58,754 nucleotides of DNA, taken from NCBI GenBank assembly GCA_016873395.1, contig VGXG01000011.1:1-58754 (forward strand), read 5' to 3'. Shown here one piece after another: positions 8,878 to 18,617 of this stretch. The stretch's first letter is position 1, and each line of letters begins with the position of its first letter. The position numbers and the translations under genes are program-made. Origin of the DNA: Nitrospira sp. Its GTDB lineage: Bacteria; Nitrospirota; Nitrospiria; Nitrospirales; Nitrospiraceae. The notes below the pieces were generated by a model. That model was not told the DNA's origin, made no database searches, and worked only from the letters and a program-made list of their open reading frames with translations.

Positions 8878-9951
8878 GTGGCAGGAGATGGAACGACAGC
8901 CGTACACCCGGAGGTTTTGAACACACCGGTGATGGGTTTGGGCCAGGCCGGACTCGGGGCGATGGAAGGAGTCCTCAACGTCAATAAGGAGAGCGGTTGG
9001 ACCTCGCACGATGTGGTGGCCAAACTGAGGGGGCTCCTTCGTGGCCCGAAGGTCGGCCATGCCGGTACCCTCGATCCGGCGGCCACCGGGGTGCTGCCGG
9101 TCTTGGTGGGACGAGGGACCCGCATCGCCGAATATCTCCTGGAGTGGGACAAAGAATACCGTGCGGTCTTGCGGCTGGGTGAAACGACCGACACGCAGGA
9201 CGCAACCGGCACCGTCCTGACGGTCCGCCCGACGGACGGGCTTACGGAGGCGGTCATCCGGTCGACCATCGCGCGGTTCCAGGGCCGGGTCAAGCAGCTC
9301 CCGCCGATGTACTCGGCGGTGAAGGTCGGCGGGGTCCCGCTCTACAGGGCGGCCAGGGCCGGGCGCAGGGTGGAGCGCGACTTGCGCGAAGTGTCGGTGC
9401 ATGCAATCGAGGTGCTGAGCATCGCGGGCCGCGATATCTCGCTCCGCGTCTGCTGCGCAAAAGGCACGTACGTGAGGACCCTCTGTGCGGACATCGGCGA
9501 GGCGCTGGGGGTGGGAGGACATCTGCTGGCCTTGGAGCGGCGGCGCGTGGGGCCACTCGCAATCGAGCGGGCGCTTACGATTGAAGACATCAGAGCCAGG
9601 CTGCTCCTTGGCAAGTTGTCGGAGGACCTGATCCCGCTGGACCAGGCCTTGGCTTGGTTGCCGGCTCTGGAAGTGGATGAGGCGACCGCGGTCCGGGTTC
9701 TGCACGGTGTCCCGGTCCCGCTCCGGGCAATCCGGGCTACCGGCGGTGGTCTCGAGGGGCTTGCCGGCCGGCCGGTCAGACTCAAGGACCGGACGGGGCG
9801 CCTGCTGGCCCTGGGTCGGGTGCCGGCCGAGGGAGCGGACGCGAGCGCCTCGCCCTGGACTGCGGGGCAGTTGCGACAAGGGGCCTCGGACGGTCGTGCC
9901 AAAGAAGCGGACCAAGCCGTGGCCATCCTGAAGGTGTTGGTGGAGGTGTAG
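8878..9951 (+). CDS. truB: tRNA pseudouridine(55) synthase TruB
   Basis: 357 residues if the start is GTG 8878; the usual N-terminus (MEGVLNVNKESGWTSHDVV) begins at ATG 8962, the more likely start. Catalytic aspartate lies in GHAGTLDPAATGVL, and the motif YRAVLRLGETTDTQDATG is typical. A C-terminal PUA-like domain is present, interrupted by a Gly/Ala-rich segment near the end. Known role: converts U55 to pseudouridine in the T-loop of tRNAs. Part of the nusA-infB operon. Confidence 0.95.
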   Translation: MAGDGTTAVHPEVLNTPVMGLGQAGLGAMEGVLNVNKESGWTSHDVVAKLRGLLRGPKVGHAGTLDPAATGVLPVLVGRGTRIAEYLLEWDKEYRAVLRLGETTDTQDATGTVLTVRPTDGLTEAVIRSTIARFQGRVKQLPPMYSAVKVGGVPLYRAARAGRRVERDLREVSVHAIEVLSIAGRDISLRVCCAKGTYVRTLCADIGEALGVGGHLLALERRRVGPLAIERALTIEDIRARLLLGKLSEDLIPLDQALAWLPALEVDEATAVRVLHGVPVPLRAIRATGGGLEGLAGRPVRLKDRTGRLLALGRVPAEGADASASPWTAGQLRQGASDGRAKEADQAVAILKVLVEV

Positions 9952-9970
9952 CCCAGTCAGCAGAGGTCGC

Positions 9971-10040
9971 AAAGTCTGTCAAGTCGGAAAGTCATAAAGT
10001 CCGCAGACTCGATGACTTTATGGACTTTCCAACTTGTGAC
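9971..10040. repeat. AAGTC/GACTT-type short-period palindrome
   Basis: Facing arms at about 9978-10001 and 10014-10040, built of AAAGTC and GACTTT units, form a long imperfect hairpin in the truB-rpsO gap. No U-run follows, so it does not look like a simple terminator. The rpsO ribosome-binding site (AAAGGAGG) begins just after the right arm. Confidence 0.75.
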
Positions 10041-10066
10041 AACAGGAAAGGAGGAAGGCAAAGACG

Positions 10067-10336
10067 ATGGCATTGACAAAGGAGGCCAAGACAGAGGTTG
10101 TTCAACAGTACCGGAAGCATGATGGCGACACCGGTTCGCCCGAGGTACAGATTGCGGTTCTGACGAACCGCATCACCTACTTGACGGAGCATTTCAAGCT
10201 GCACAAGAAGGACCACCATAGCCGGCGGGGCCTGCTGCAATTGGTCGGCCGCCGCCGCCGGCTGCTGGATTACCTCCACAAGGTCGATGATGGCCGGTAC
10301 CGGGCCGTGTTGGATCGGCTGGGAATCAGGAAGTAA
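10067..10336 (+). CDS. rpsO: 30S ribosomal protein S15
   Basis: 89 residues, the standard length, from ATG 10067 behind AAAGGAGG. The conserved pattern [19 protein letters not shown] and [20 protein letters not shown] is diagnostic. Known role: primary 16S rRNA-binding protein of the central domain. It lies immediately upstream of pnp, the common order. I could not identify the translational operator pseudoknot known from E. coli rpsO. Confidence 0.98.
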   Translation: MALTKEAKTEVVQQYRKHDGDTGSPEVQIAVLTNRITYLTEHFKLHKKDHHSRRGLLQLVGRRRRLLDYLHKVDDGRYRAVLDRLGIRK

Positions 10337-10423
10337 CCCATAATCCGCGGAACATTCGAACGGCGTCATCGCGCGAACGTTTCCGCGGGCCTGTCGCCAC
10401 AGGTGAACACGGATATAGATTCA

Positions 10424-10537
10424 GTGATGAGCGCCGGGGACCCGTTGCTCCAGGAGTGCAACGGGTGCCCTGAGTGATGAATGGGGGACTCTGAAATGCC
10501 TTCCATTCATCACGCAGCACGCATCATTCATCATTGC
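10424..10537. repeat. GATGA/TCATC-type palindrome with a nested hairpin
   Basis: GAGTGATGAATGG-type and CCATTCATCAC-type arms (about 10471-10485 and 10503-10513, with outer arms further out) occupy the rpsO-pnp gap. Inside lies a perfect 9-base hairpin, ACCCGTTGC (10440-10448) and GCAACGGGT (10458-10466). The same 9-mers recur in the repeat inserted in the M1 peptidase gene at 42826-42952. Confidence 0.7.
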
Positions 10538-10589
10538 CCTGAGTCTATTTCTGTGGGCATCTGTGGGATAGGGAACAGAGGAGACGCAG

Positions 10590-12707
10590 ATGATGGTGCA
10601 CGTAATTGAAATCGATGTGGCCGGCCGGACATTGAGGTTGGAAACCGGCCGAGTGGCCAAACAGGCAAGCGGAGCGGTGTTGGCGTCCTATGGGGACACC
10701 GTCGTGCTGGCCACGGCAGTGGCCTCTCAGACGGTCAAACCAGGGATTGATTTTCTCCCCCTGACCGTTGACTATCAGGAAAAAGCCTATGCGGCCGGGA
10801 AGATCCCCGGCGGATACTTCAAGCGCGAGGGGCGGCCGTCGGAGAAAGAAGTCTTGACCAGCCGCCTGATTGACCGTCCCATGAGGCCCCTCTTTCCGGA
10901 AGGCTATTACTATGAGACGCAGGTCATCGCGTCGGTCCTTTCGGCCGACCAGACCGGCTCGTCCGATGTCGTCGGCATCACGGCCGCCTCGGCCGCCTTG
11001 ACCCTGTCCGACATCCCCTTTGACGGGCCCGTGGCGGGGGTCAAGATCGGACGGGTGAACGGGCAGTTCGTCATCAACCCCGACCTGGAGACTCTCGAGA
11101 AGAGCGATCTCAGCCTCGTGGTGGCCGGGACGGCTGATGCCGTGATGATGGTGGAAGGGGGGGCGAACGAGCTGCCCGAGTCGGTCATGATCGAGGCGAT
11201 CGAGGCGGCCCATGCTGCGATCAAGAAGATCGTAGCCAAGATTCTGGAGCTGAAGGCACTCGCGGGCAAACCGAAACGGACCGTCCAGACCGAACAGGTC
11301 GATCCGGCCTTGGCGGAGGAAGTCCGCCGGCTGGTGGCGCAGCCCATCAGGGACGCGATCCTTATCCCCAACAAGAGCGCCCGGCAGGAAAAGCTGGACC
11401 AGGTTCTCGATGAGACGGTGGAGAAGCTGAAGACGGAGGATCCCGACCGGAGCCGGCACGTCAAACTCGTGTTCCACTCGCTGGAATATACCGAAGTCCG
11501 GAACATGATCTTGGAGCGGGGCACCAGGGCGGACGGCCGCGGGCCGGCCGACATCCGACCGGTCACCTGCGAAGTCGGCATGTTACCCCGCACCCACGGG
11601 TCTGCCCTCTTTACGCGCGGTGAAACGCAGAGTCTAGCGGTCGTGACGCTGGGCACGACGGAGGATGAGCAGCGCATCGATGCCTTGGAGGGGGAATACT
11701 ATCGGGCCTTCATGCTCCACTATAATTTTCCGCCGTTCAGCGTCGGAGAGGCCCGGCCCCTCCGCTCCCCGGGGCGGCGGGAGGTCGGGCACGGGGCCCT
11801 GGCGGAACGGGCTTTGAAGCCGGTCATCCCTGCCAAAGACCAGTTTCCGTACACGCTGCGGCTGGTGTCGGACATCCTGGAGTCCAACGGCTCCTCCTCA
11901 ATGGCCACGGTCTGCGGCGGCACCCTGGCCCTGATGGATGCGGGAGTTCCGATCAAGCAGCCGGTGGCGGGGATCGCGATGGGGCTGATCAAGGAAGGCG
12001 CGCGCGTGATGGTGCTGTCCGACATTCTGGGATTGGAGGACCACCTGGGCGACATGGATTTCAAGGTCACGGGCACCAAGGACGGCGTGACTGCGCTGCA
12101 GATGGACATCAAGATCGCCGGCATCACACCGGCGCTGATGCGTCAAGCCTTGGACCAGGCCCGCACGGGCCGTCTGTACATCCTGGGACGGATGGCGGAG
12201 GCTCTGGCGGGACCGCGGTCGAACCTCTCGCCCTTCGCCCCGCGCATCTTCACGCTGAAGATCAAGCAGGATAAGATCCGCGACGTGATCGGGCCGGGCG
12301 GGAAAATGATCCGCAGCATCATTGCCGACTGCGGAGTGAAGATCAACGTGGAAGATACAGGCGATATCTGCATCGCTGCGGTGGACGAGGCCTCTGCGAA
12401 GAAGGCGATCGAGATGATCAACCGGCTGACTGAAGAGGTCGAAGTCGGCAAGATCTACCTGGGCACCGTCCGGAAGATCATGGATTTCGGCGCGTTCGTG
12501 GAGATTCTCCCGGGCACGGACGGGCTGGTGCACATCTCGCAACTCGCCCACCATCGGGTGAGAGCGGTGGCCGATGAAGTGTCCGAAGGCGATCAGATCA
12601 TGGTGAAGGTGCTGGAGATCGACAGGCAGGGGAAGATTCGACTCAGTCGAAAAGAAGCGATGGCGCCGCCATCGACTGCCGAGGCCAAGACGCCGGCGAC
12701 GGGCTAA
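10590..12707 (+). CDS. pnp: Polyribonucleotide nucleotidyltransferase (PNPase)
   Basis: 705 residues from ATG 10590 behind GAGGAGACGC. Domains: RNase PH 1 (about 15-150), alpha-helical linker, RNase PH 2 (about 330-540) with [15 protein letters not shown] and the active-site segment [14 protein letters not shown] domain with [10 protein letters not shown], and an S1 domain near the C-terminus ([19 protein letters not shown]). Known role: phosphorolytic 3'-5' mRNA decay, trimeric, cytoplasmic. A complete, ordinary copy. Confidence 0.97.
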   Translation: MMVHVIEIDVAGRTLRLETGRVAKQASGAVLASYGDTVVLATAVASQTVKPGIDFLPLTVDYQEKAYAAGKIPGGYFKREGRPSEKEVLTSRLIDRPMRPLFPEGYYYETQVIASVLSADQTGSSDVVGITAASAALTLSDIPFDGPVAGVKIGRVNGQFVINPDLETLEKSDLSLVVAGTADAVMMVEGGANELPESVMIEAIEAAHAAIKKIVAKILELKALAGKPKRTVQTEQVDPALAEEVRRLVAQPIRDAILIPNKSARQEKLDQVLDETVEKLKTEDPDRSRHVKLVFHSLEYTEVRNMILERGTRADGRGPADIRPVTCEVGMLPRTHGSALFTRGETQSLAVVTLGTTEDEQRIDALEGEYYRAFMLHYNFPPFSVGEARPLRSPGRREVGHGALAERALKPVIPAKDQFPYTLRLVSDILESNGSSSMATVCGGTLALMDAGVPIKQPVAGIAMGLIKEGARVMVLSDILGLEDHLGDMDFKVTGTKDGVTALQMDIKIAGITPALMRQALDQARTGRLYILGRMAEALAGPRSNLSPFAPRIFTLKIKQDKIRDVIGPGGKMIRSIIADCGVKINVEDTGDICIAAVDEASAKKAIEMINRLTEEVEVGKIYLGTVRKIMDFGAFVEILPGTDGLVHISQLAHHRVRAVADEVSEGDQIMVKVLEIDRQGKIRLSRKEAMAPPSTAEAKTPATG

Positions 12708-12720
12708 AGGACCCCCACCG

Positions 12721-13974
12721 TTGTATCGCAAGTTGGTCTTGACCAACGGCCTGCGGGTCGTCGCCGAGCGGATCCCGACGTTAAAGTCGGTGACGGTCGG
12801 CTTGTGGGTGAACGTGGGGTCCCGTGACGAGCGAGCGGGAGAGGAAGGGCTCTCTCACTTCCTCGAGCACATGTTTTTCAAGGGGACCAAGACCCGCTCC
12901 GCCACCCGGATTTCGCGCGAGATCGACGCACTGGGCGGCGAGTTGAACGCCTTCACGACCCGCGAGACGACTACCTTCTACGTCAAGGTGCTGGATCAGC
13001 AGTTGAAGCCGGCCCTGGCCCTGCTGTCAGACCTCTTCCACCATTCCCGTTTCGATCCCAAGGAGGTGGAGAAGGAAAAACAGGTGGTCCTGGAGGAGAT
13101 CCGGATGGTGGAGGATGATCCGGAGGATCTCGTTCAGGAACTCCATCAAGCCCAGATGTTGAAGCGCCATCCCCTGGGGCGGCCCATTCTGGGAAAACCG
13201 ACGACGATCCAGGGGCTACGGCGGGATCACCTCCTTCGCTACGTCCAGGCCCATTACCATCCTCGACAGATCGTCATTGCCGTGGCGGGCAACTTCGACC
13301 TCACGGTCCTGGTTCCCTTGCTCGAGGCGTCCTTCGGGTCCTTTCAGCGCCCGGCGTCGCCCGGCATGGATCGCTGGCCGTCGCAAGTCAGCGGGGGACT
13401 GATGGTGCGCCGCAAGTTGCTCGAACAGGCGCATGTGTCCATGGGCCTCAAGGGGCTCGCGCTCGGCCACAAGGACCGGTATGCGGCTCATATGTTGAAC
13501 TCGGTGCTGGGGGGGAACGTGAGTTCGCGCCTGTTCCAGGAAGTCCGTGAAAAACGAGGGCTCGCCTACAGTATCTATTCTTACCTCTCAGCCTTCTCGG
13601 ACGGAGGGACGATCACGATCTATGCGGCCACACGTCCGCGTGAAGCAGGGCGGGTAGTCGGGTTAGTCTGCAAAGAGATCCGGCGGCTGCGCACCGCCGG
13701 AGTGGGCCGGATGGAATTGGAACGGGCGAAGAACCAGATGAAAGGCAGCCTGATGTTGAGTCTGGAAAGTTCCCACAGCCGGATGAGTAAGCTGGCGAAG
13801 GACGAACTGTACCTCGGGCGGCACCAGTCGCTGGAAGAGATTCTGGCCGAGATCGATCATGTGTCCGGAGAGCAAGTCCTTCGCCTCAGCCGCGAACTGT
13901 TTGACTTCAGTTGTCTGTCCGTGGTGGCCCTTGGGCCTGTGTCTGCCGCCTCGTTGCAGTCTTCCATAAACTAA
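12721..13974 (+). CDS. M16 family zinc metallopeptidase (processing-peptidase-like)
   Basis: 417 residues from TTG 12721, 13 bases after pnp; a TTG start is accepted because the family N-terminus YRKLVLTNGLRVVAERIPT begins right there. The inverted zinc motif HFLEHMFFKGT (HxxEH) is intact, with the distal glutamate expected about 75 residues later (VLEEIRMVEDDPED). The second domain has REKRGLAYSIYSY. Such genes follow pnp in many bacteria. Substrate unknown; a housekeeping protease of the mitochondrial-processing-peptidase clan. Confidence 0.92.
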   Translation: MYRKLVLTNGLRVVAERIPTLKSVTVGLWVNVGSRDERAGEEGLSHFLEHMFFKGTKTRSATRISREIDALGGELNAFTTRETTTFYVKVLDQQLKPALALLSDLFHHSRFDPKEVEKEKQVVLEEIRMVEDDPEDLVQELHQAQMLKRHPLGRPILGKPTTIQGLRRDHLLRYVQAHYHPRQIVIAVAGNFDLTVLVPLLEASFGSFQRPASPGMDRWPSQVSGGLMVRRKLLEQAHVSMGLKGLALGHKDRYAAHMLNSVLGGNVSSRLFQEVREKRGLAYSIYSYLSAFSDGGTITIYAATRPREAGRVVGLVCKEIRRLRTAGVGRMELERAKNQMKGSLMLSLESSHSRMSKLAKDELYLGRHQSLEEILAEIDHVSGEQVLRLSRELFDFSCLSVVALGPVSAASLQSSIN

Positions 13975-14059
13975 TCAGCCGACCAGGCATCCTCGCAAGC
14001 CATTGTTATTCAATTTGTTTTTTGGTATGTGGCCGGCCCGTTTTGCGCCAAATATTTCC

Positions 14060-14088
14060 TTGACATCAAATGGAGGTTTGAGTACGAT
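14060..14088 (+). promoter_or_regulatory. Sigma70-type promoter before the 14276 gene
   Basis: TTGACA at 14060-14065, a 17-base spacer, then TACGAT at 14083-14088 (4 of 6 consensus bases). It lies in a 301-base gap with no gene and would give a leader of about 180 bases. Confidence 0.6.
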
Positions 14089-14275
14089 TGGACCCTGCTC
14101 GCCCTGGACTTTGTAGAGACTGTGCTCGCTAAAAAGTAGGTGCAGTGAGAAGGAAAGGGGGTGGCAGAGGGGTTCTTTTTTGCAAAGAATTCTACCTCAC
14201 TCTTCTTAAATCTCTGAACACACGATGCTGGAGCGGTAATCCATAGGCCTGATTCTCATGAAGGAGGTGCGAGGG

Positions 14276-14788
14276 ATGAACAGAGGCGTTGTCATAGCCA
14301 TCATGTCGGTTTTTTTCGTCGCCGGGTTGTTCACGGCGGGATTTGTGGCGGCAGCCGATGCACCAGCCGGAGGGCCCACTCACTTCGGGCTCGGTAATGC
14401 TGTGATGAAGGGCGAAGCTCTCAAGACGTTGAAGGGGAGAGTTTGGGCCCAGTGGGCGGACAATCCTGATAAAGAAATCCTGTTCGGGATTCAGTATTGG
14501 AATACCGGTGAGCCGGCTTCAGGTACCCCGAGCGGCCGCTCGTCAACCGACCTGGATGTGCGGCCTCCGGACCCGCTGTTCGTCTGCTGTGCGTGGGGTT
14601 TCACCGGCGGTGCCGAGCGGAACAATCCCTACGCTGGCTGGTACCATGCCGCGCAGACCGTACGGCTTCAGGTGAAGGACAAGGCGCTCATGGATCAGAT
14701 CATCAAGGCGTCGCAGGATCTGGTCGCTCTTGAAGTGACGCTGGATGGTCGGATGGTCACCGGGTTTAAAGTTCTCAAGAAGGATTAA
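14276..14788 (+). CDS. Secreted protein of unknown function
   Basis: 170 residues from ATG 14276 behind a strong AAGGAGGT (14260-14267). A clear signal peptide (residues 1 to about 28, ending GFVAAA) predicts export. The mature part begins DAPAGGPTHFGLG and contains a CC pair in LFVCCAWGF and an aromatic segment GWYHAAQTVRLQV. I recognise no family. The next gene is another exported protein with the same strong ribosome-binding pattern, so the two probably act together in the periplasm. The C-terminal third (LDGRMVTGFKVLKKD) suggests a beta fold. Confidence 0.8.
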   Translation: MNRGVVIAIMSVFFVAGLFTAGFVAAADAPAGGPTHFGLGNAVMKGEALKTLKGRVWAQWADNPDKEILFGIQYWNTGEPASGTPSGRSSTDLDVRPPDPLFVCCAWGFTGGAERNNPYAGWYHAAQTVRLQVKDKALMDQIIKASQDLVALEVTLDGRMVTGFKVLKKD

Positions 14789-14865
14789 TCGGCGAGGATT
14801 CCGGTCCTCGTGCGGCGGGGTTTTGATCGAAATTCTTAACGGTCGTTGTGCGAAGGAGGGATGCA

Positions 14866-15543
14866 ATGATGAGACTTCATAAGAAAGGGTGGGCGTTCAT
14901 GGTCGCCGTGGCCCTGGTCGTGGGCGTGGCCTCGACCGCCATGGCCATCGAGGCGTTCCAGGAACGGTTCGAGTGGGGTGACTTGAGCAAGCCGACCACG
15001 CTGACCGGTCGGGTCATCATCCTCGATCCGTACGATGAAGCGGTCTGGCTCAACATCGCGGTCTTCGGCGGCAATGCCGAGAGCGGACTGTTCTGGCAGA
15101 AGATCCATCCGGGCAAGAATCTGAAGTTCTATGCCGCGAACAAGGAAGTGTGGGATCAGTTGAAGTCGATGGCTCGCGCCCATGCCGGCCCGGCGGCGGC
15201 CAAGGACGTGCCGCCCTCGTCGCCGACCACACTGGTCGAAATCGTGGCCCAGGAGACGGAGCAGAACCATCGGGTCATCTCTTCCGTCAAGAAGTTACCC
15301 GAGATTTCCGGCGAGATGGGCAAGCCGCGTGGTATCAGGGCTTTGAAGGAAGCTGCCTGTGCCAACGCGAAGGATGAGTACGAGAAGGCTTGCTATGAGG
15401 CCAAGAAGCGGCTTAACGTCGCCGGGAAGGGGAGAGCGGCGACGGTCATGCAGTATGATGTGATGATTCCGGGCGGGAAGGTGTTCGCGTCAGGGCTGAC
15501 GCCGTGGAGCGCGAACGAAGACACGATCGGCGGCGGACACTGA
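14866..15543 (+). CDS. Secreted protein of unknown function, partner of the 14276 gene
   Basis: 225 residues from ATG 14866 (ATG 14869 is an alternative) behind GAAGGAGG. A signal peptide covers about residues 1-26 (ending STAMA). A mature segment with GRVIILDPYDEAVWLNIAV follows, then a Lys/Glu-rich stretch with two cysteines around ACANAKDEYEKACYEAK, which could form a disulfide. No family recognised. It forms a unit with the preceding gene, from the promoter at 14060 to the terminator at 15567. The strong ribosome-binding sites suggest abundant products. Confidence 0.8.
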   Translation: MMRLHKKGWAFMVAVALVVGVASTAMAIEAFQERFEWGDLSKPTTLTGRVIILDPYDEAVWLNIAVFGGNAESGLFWQKIHPGKNLKFYAANKEVWDQLKSMARAHAGPAAAKDVPPSSPTTLVEIVAQETEQNHRVISSVKKLPEISGEMGKPRGIRALKEAACANAKDEYEKACYEAKKRLNVAGKGRAATVMQYDVMIPGGKVFASGLTPWSANEDTIGGGH

Positions 15544-15566
15544 TCACCGGATAGTCGAGTGTGGAA

Positions 15567-15604
15567 AAAAGGGCGGCGCGCCGTCGGGCACGTCGCCCTT
15601 TTTG
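15567..15604. terminator. Bidirectional terminator between the secreted-protein unit and mutS
   Basis: AAAAGGGCG (15567-15575) pairs with CGCCCTTTT (15594-15602), G+C-rich stem, with A-run before and T-run after. It serves the plus-strand unit and the convergent mutS transcript. Confidence 0.85.
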
Positions 15605-15616
15605 TTTCTGCGGCCG

Positions 15617-18289
15617 CTATTCCTGTGGTTTTTCGCCGAGCCGGCGCTGGAGGTCGGCGAGCTTGTTCAGGGCTTCCAGCGGTGTCATCGAGAAGAGGTC
15701 CATCTGCCTGACTTCCTCAACGATCGGATGGGGCGGAGGCAAGGAAGGGTCGAGGGAAGAAGTGATGGGTGATGAGTGGTGAGTGATGAGTGGGTCGGGC
15801 TGGGAAGGCTGAGTGGATGAACATTCTAGCTGAGCCAGCACCTCGCGCGCCCGGCTGATGACGGAAGGAGGCAGGCCGGCCAGTCGAGCTACGTGGATGC
15901 CGTAACTTCGATCCGCCCCTCCTTCGACGATCTTTCGCAGAAAGAGGACCTCTTCGTTCCGCTCCCTGACCGAGACCGAGTAGTTCTTGATCCCCTCGCG
16001 CCGCTTCGCCAGCTCAGTGAGTTCATGATAGTGGGTGGCAAAGAGTGTACGGGCCCCCAGGTGGCTGCGATCCTGGATATGCTCCGCCACGGCCCAGGCG
16101 ATGCTCAACCCGTCATAGGTGCTGGTGCCCCGTCCGATCTCATCCAGCAGGATCAGGCTGCGTGCGGTGGCGCAGTTGAGGATTTGGGCGGTCTCCGTCA
16201 TTTCCACCATGAACGTGCTCTGGCCCCCTGCGAGGTTGTCGGACGCGCCCACGCGCGTGAAGATGCGGTCCACGATCCCGATGGCGGCTGAGCGGGCCGG
16301 GACAAAGCTGCCCATCTGCGCCATCAGCACGATGAGCGCGACCTGCCGCAGATAGGTGCTTTTCCCCGCCATGTTGGGCCCAGTGATGATGAGGAGCCGG
16401 TTGTCATCCAGGTCCAGCAGGGCATCGTTTGGGATAAACCCCCCCGGAAGGTCCAGCCGTTCGACCACCGGATGTCGACCCTCGGTAATCCGGATAGTCC
16501 CTCCTTCGTTGATCTCGGGACGGACATAGCGGTGGACGGCGGCTGCTTCTGCCAGGGAAGCCAGAGCATCAAGCAGGGCGATCGCTGCACCCATAGTCTG
16601 GAAGCGTGCCGTCTCCTCCGCCAACTGTGAGCGGACCTGCTCGAAGAGCTCCTGCTCGAGCGCGTTAAGCTGGGTCTCGGCGCCGGTCACACGATTCTCC
16701 AATTCCTTCAACTCCGGAGTCGTAAACCGCTCGGCGTTGACGAGGGTCTGCTTGCGGTGATAGTGGTCCGGGATCCTGGCCAGGTTGGCCTTGGTCACCT
16801 CGATGTAGTAGCCGAAAACCTGGTTGTACCGGACCTTGAGCGAGTCGATGCCGGTGCGTTCCCGCTCCTGGGCTTCCAGCTTGGCGATCCACCCCTTTCC
16901 TTCCCGGCAGGTCTTCCGTAGCTCATCCAAACGTGGGTGATAGCTGTCTTTGATGATGCCTCCGTCTCGGGTCGACACGGGAGCGTCCGGCATGATGGCG
17001 CGCTCGATCGCTTCATGGACGTCGGTCAAGTCGTCCCAGGTTCGTGCAAGGTTCTGAATCAGGGTGGAGCGGAGAGGGGCCAGCAGGATCCTGATCGCAG
17101 GCAGGGCCGCGATCGACTGTTTGAGCGCCAGGAGATCCCGTGGATGAGCGGCACCCAACGAGATCCTGCTGCTCAGCCTGGCGATGTCCTGGACGGTCCT
17201 GAGTGCGGTTCTGACCCCGGAGCGGACCTGCAAGTGCTCCGTCAGTTCGGCGACGGAATCGAGACGGGCATGTATGGGAGCCATGTCGACCAGCGGCCGG
17301 ACGAGCCACTCCCGCAGGAGACGGCTTCCCATCACGGTGACGGTCCGGTCAAGGACGGAGAGCAGGGTGGTCGTTGCTCGCTCACCGGGCTCGCCGGTCC
17401 AGGGCCTGATCAGTTCCAGGTTTCGGATGGTCGCCTGGTCCAGATGCATGTCTTGTCCGGCCTGCCGAACCTGCAATCGCCGCAGATGGGTCAGGCTGGC
17501 CGTGGGCTGGGTTTCCCGGAGATAACGGAACGCGGCCCCGGCCGCTTGCAGGCCGAGCGAGTAGTCACGGCAGCCGAAGCCGTCCAAGGAGCTGACCCCA
17601 AAATGCTCTTGCAAGACCTGCCGGGCCGCTGCCAGATCATAGGCGGCGGGATCCTGACCGCGAAGGCTTACGCCCTTGATCCGGGTGAGTTGCTGACGGG
17701 TCGGCTCCGGCAGGTGCTTGGGGTACAGCAGCTCGCGAGGTTCCAGCCTGGCCAGTTCATCCTGAAGGTCGCTGGGAGCCCGCTCTCCCGGGAATTCCAT
17801 GATCCAGAAGTCCCCAGTGGACAGGTCCAGAGAGGCCAACCCCAGCGTCGGCGCGCTTCGTTGGTGTGCGTGGGCCGGGGGGGCAGCCGCAGCGACCGCC
17901 GCCAGAAAATTCGACTCGGTGGGCGGCAGGAGATCCGTATCGATCAACGTGCCGGGCGTGTACAACCGGACGACTTCCCGCCGGACCAACCCCTTGGCCA
18001 GCTTCGGATCCTCCACCTGGTCGCAGAGAGCCACGGTCCGGCCGGCCTTCAGCAGTTTGGCGATGTACCCGGTCGCCGCGTGGTAGGGGACTCCGCAGAG
18101 GGGCACGGGATCGGCGCGGGCCTTGTCCCGCGAGGTGAGGGCGATTGAGAGGAGCCGGGAGGCTTCCTCCGCGTCCTCGTAGAACATTTCATAGAAATCC
18201 CCCACCCGGAAAAACAGGATCGCCTCCCGGTAGGCCTGCTTGATCTCCCGGTATTGGCGCATCAAGGGGGTGGGGTCCACGTCATTCAT
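15617..18289 (-). CDS. mutS: DNA mismatch repair protein MutS
   Basis: 890 residues from ATG 18289, which overlaps the stop of the lapA-like gene; an in-frame start 15 bases further upstream is less likely. Mismatch-reading motif FFRVGDFYEMF lies near the N-terminus. The ATPase has Walker A GPNMAGKST, Walker B region LDEIGRGTSTYDG and FATHYHEL. Near residues 829-843, between the ATPase and the C-terminal helices, sits an extra segment, PLITHHSSPITSS, translated from a GATGAGTG-type repeat (15761-15794). Known role: recognises mismatches as a dimer and recruits MutL. Confidence 0.96.
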   Translation of the reverse strand: MNDVDPTPLMRQYREIKQAYREAILFFRVGDFYEMFYEDAEEASRLLSIALTSRDKARADPVPLCGVPYHAATGYIAKLLKAGRTVALCDQVEDPKLAKGLVRREVVRLYTPGTLIDTDLLPPTESNFLAAVAAAAPPAHAHQRSAPTLGLASLDLSTGDFWIMEFPGERAPSDLQDELARLEPRELLYPKHLPEPTRQQLTRIKGVSLRGQDPAAYDLAAARQVLQEHFGVSSLDGFGCRDYSLGLQAAGAAFRYLRETQPTASLTHLRRLQVRQAGQDMHLDQATIRNLELIRPWTGEPGERATTTLLSVLDRTVTVMGSRLLREWLVRPLVDMAPIHARLDSVAELTEHLQVRSGVRTALRTVQDIARLSSRISLGAAHPRDLLALKQSIAALPAIRILLAPLRSTLIQNLARTWDDLTDVHEAIERAIMPDAPVSTRDGGIIKDSYHPRLDELRKTCREGKGWIAKLEAQERERTGIDSLKVRYNQVFGYYIEVTKANLARIPDHYHRKQTLVNAERFTTPELKELENRVTGAETQLNALEQELFEQVRSQLAEETARFQTMGAAIALLDALASLAEAAAVHRYVRPEINEGGTIRITEGRHPVVERLDLPGGFIPNDALLDLDDNRLLIITGPNMAGKSTYLRQVALIVLMAQMGSFVPARSAAIGIVDRIFTRVGASDNLAGGQSTFMVEMTETAQILNCATARSLILLDEIGRGTSTYDGLSIAWAVAEHIQDRSHLGARTLFATHYHELTELAKRREGIKNYSVSVRERNEEVLFLRKIVEGGADRSYGIHVARLAGLPPSVISRAREVLAQLECSSTQPSQPDPLITHHSSPITSSLDPSLPPPHPIVEEVRQMDLFSMTPLEALNKLADLQRRLGEKPQE
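15761..15794. repeat. GATGAGTG-type repeat read in frame inside mutS
   Basis: Four near-repeats of a GTGATGAGT unit. On the minus strand they encode THHSS-type residues in the variable linker before the MutS C-terminal segment. The same unit occurs at 49251-49331. Confidence 0.7.
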
Positions 18290-18617
18290 CGGGCGGCTCC
18301 TCAAGACCCACGATACTGCCAGGAGAGCGGGACAAGGTTTCCATATTCTTGCGTAGCCGCTCCAGATCCGCTTCCGCCTCCTGCAGCGCCTTGGTTTTCC
18401 TTTTCAGCTCGATCCGACCCCGGACCCAGGCGGGAAAGAGCAGGATCGAGGAAACCAGCAGGCCGACGGCAAAGGCGCTGAGGACCGGTCTCCAGAGCTC
18501 CGTCGTCGCTTCGCGCAGCCCGAAGAAGTAGCGGAGAGTGACCTCCTGCTCCTGGTTTTGGAGAAAGAAGGTCAGCGACAGCAGCAGGAGAACGCCCACG
18601 AGGATCAGTCGGATCAT
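18282..18617 (-). CDS. LapA-domain (DUF1049) inner-membrane protein
   Basis: 111 residues from ATG 18617. Two hydrophobic segments (about 3-19 and 45-65) flank a short hydrophilic loop containing QNQEQEVTLRYFFG, the LapA/YciS signature. A Lys/Glu-rich helix, probably coiled coil, follows on the cytoplasmic side. In E. coli LapA works with LapB in regulating LpxC and lipopolysaccharide assembly; whether that applies here is inference. It overlaps mutS by eight bases and the HIT gene by four, indicating one transcript. Confidence 0.85.
   Translation of the reverse strand: MIRLILVGVLLLLSLTFFLQNQEQEVTLRYFFGLREATTELWRPVLSAFAVGLLVSSILLFPAWVRGRIELKRKTKALQEAEADLERLRKNMETLSRSPGSIVGLEEPPDE

Noticed and set aside
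14543-14866. Antisense small gene opposite the secreted-protein gene at 14276
   Set aside because: No ribosome-binding site or family likeness; it mirrors a gene with a strong start.
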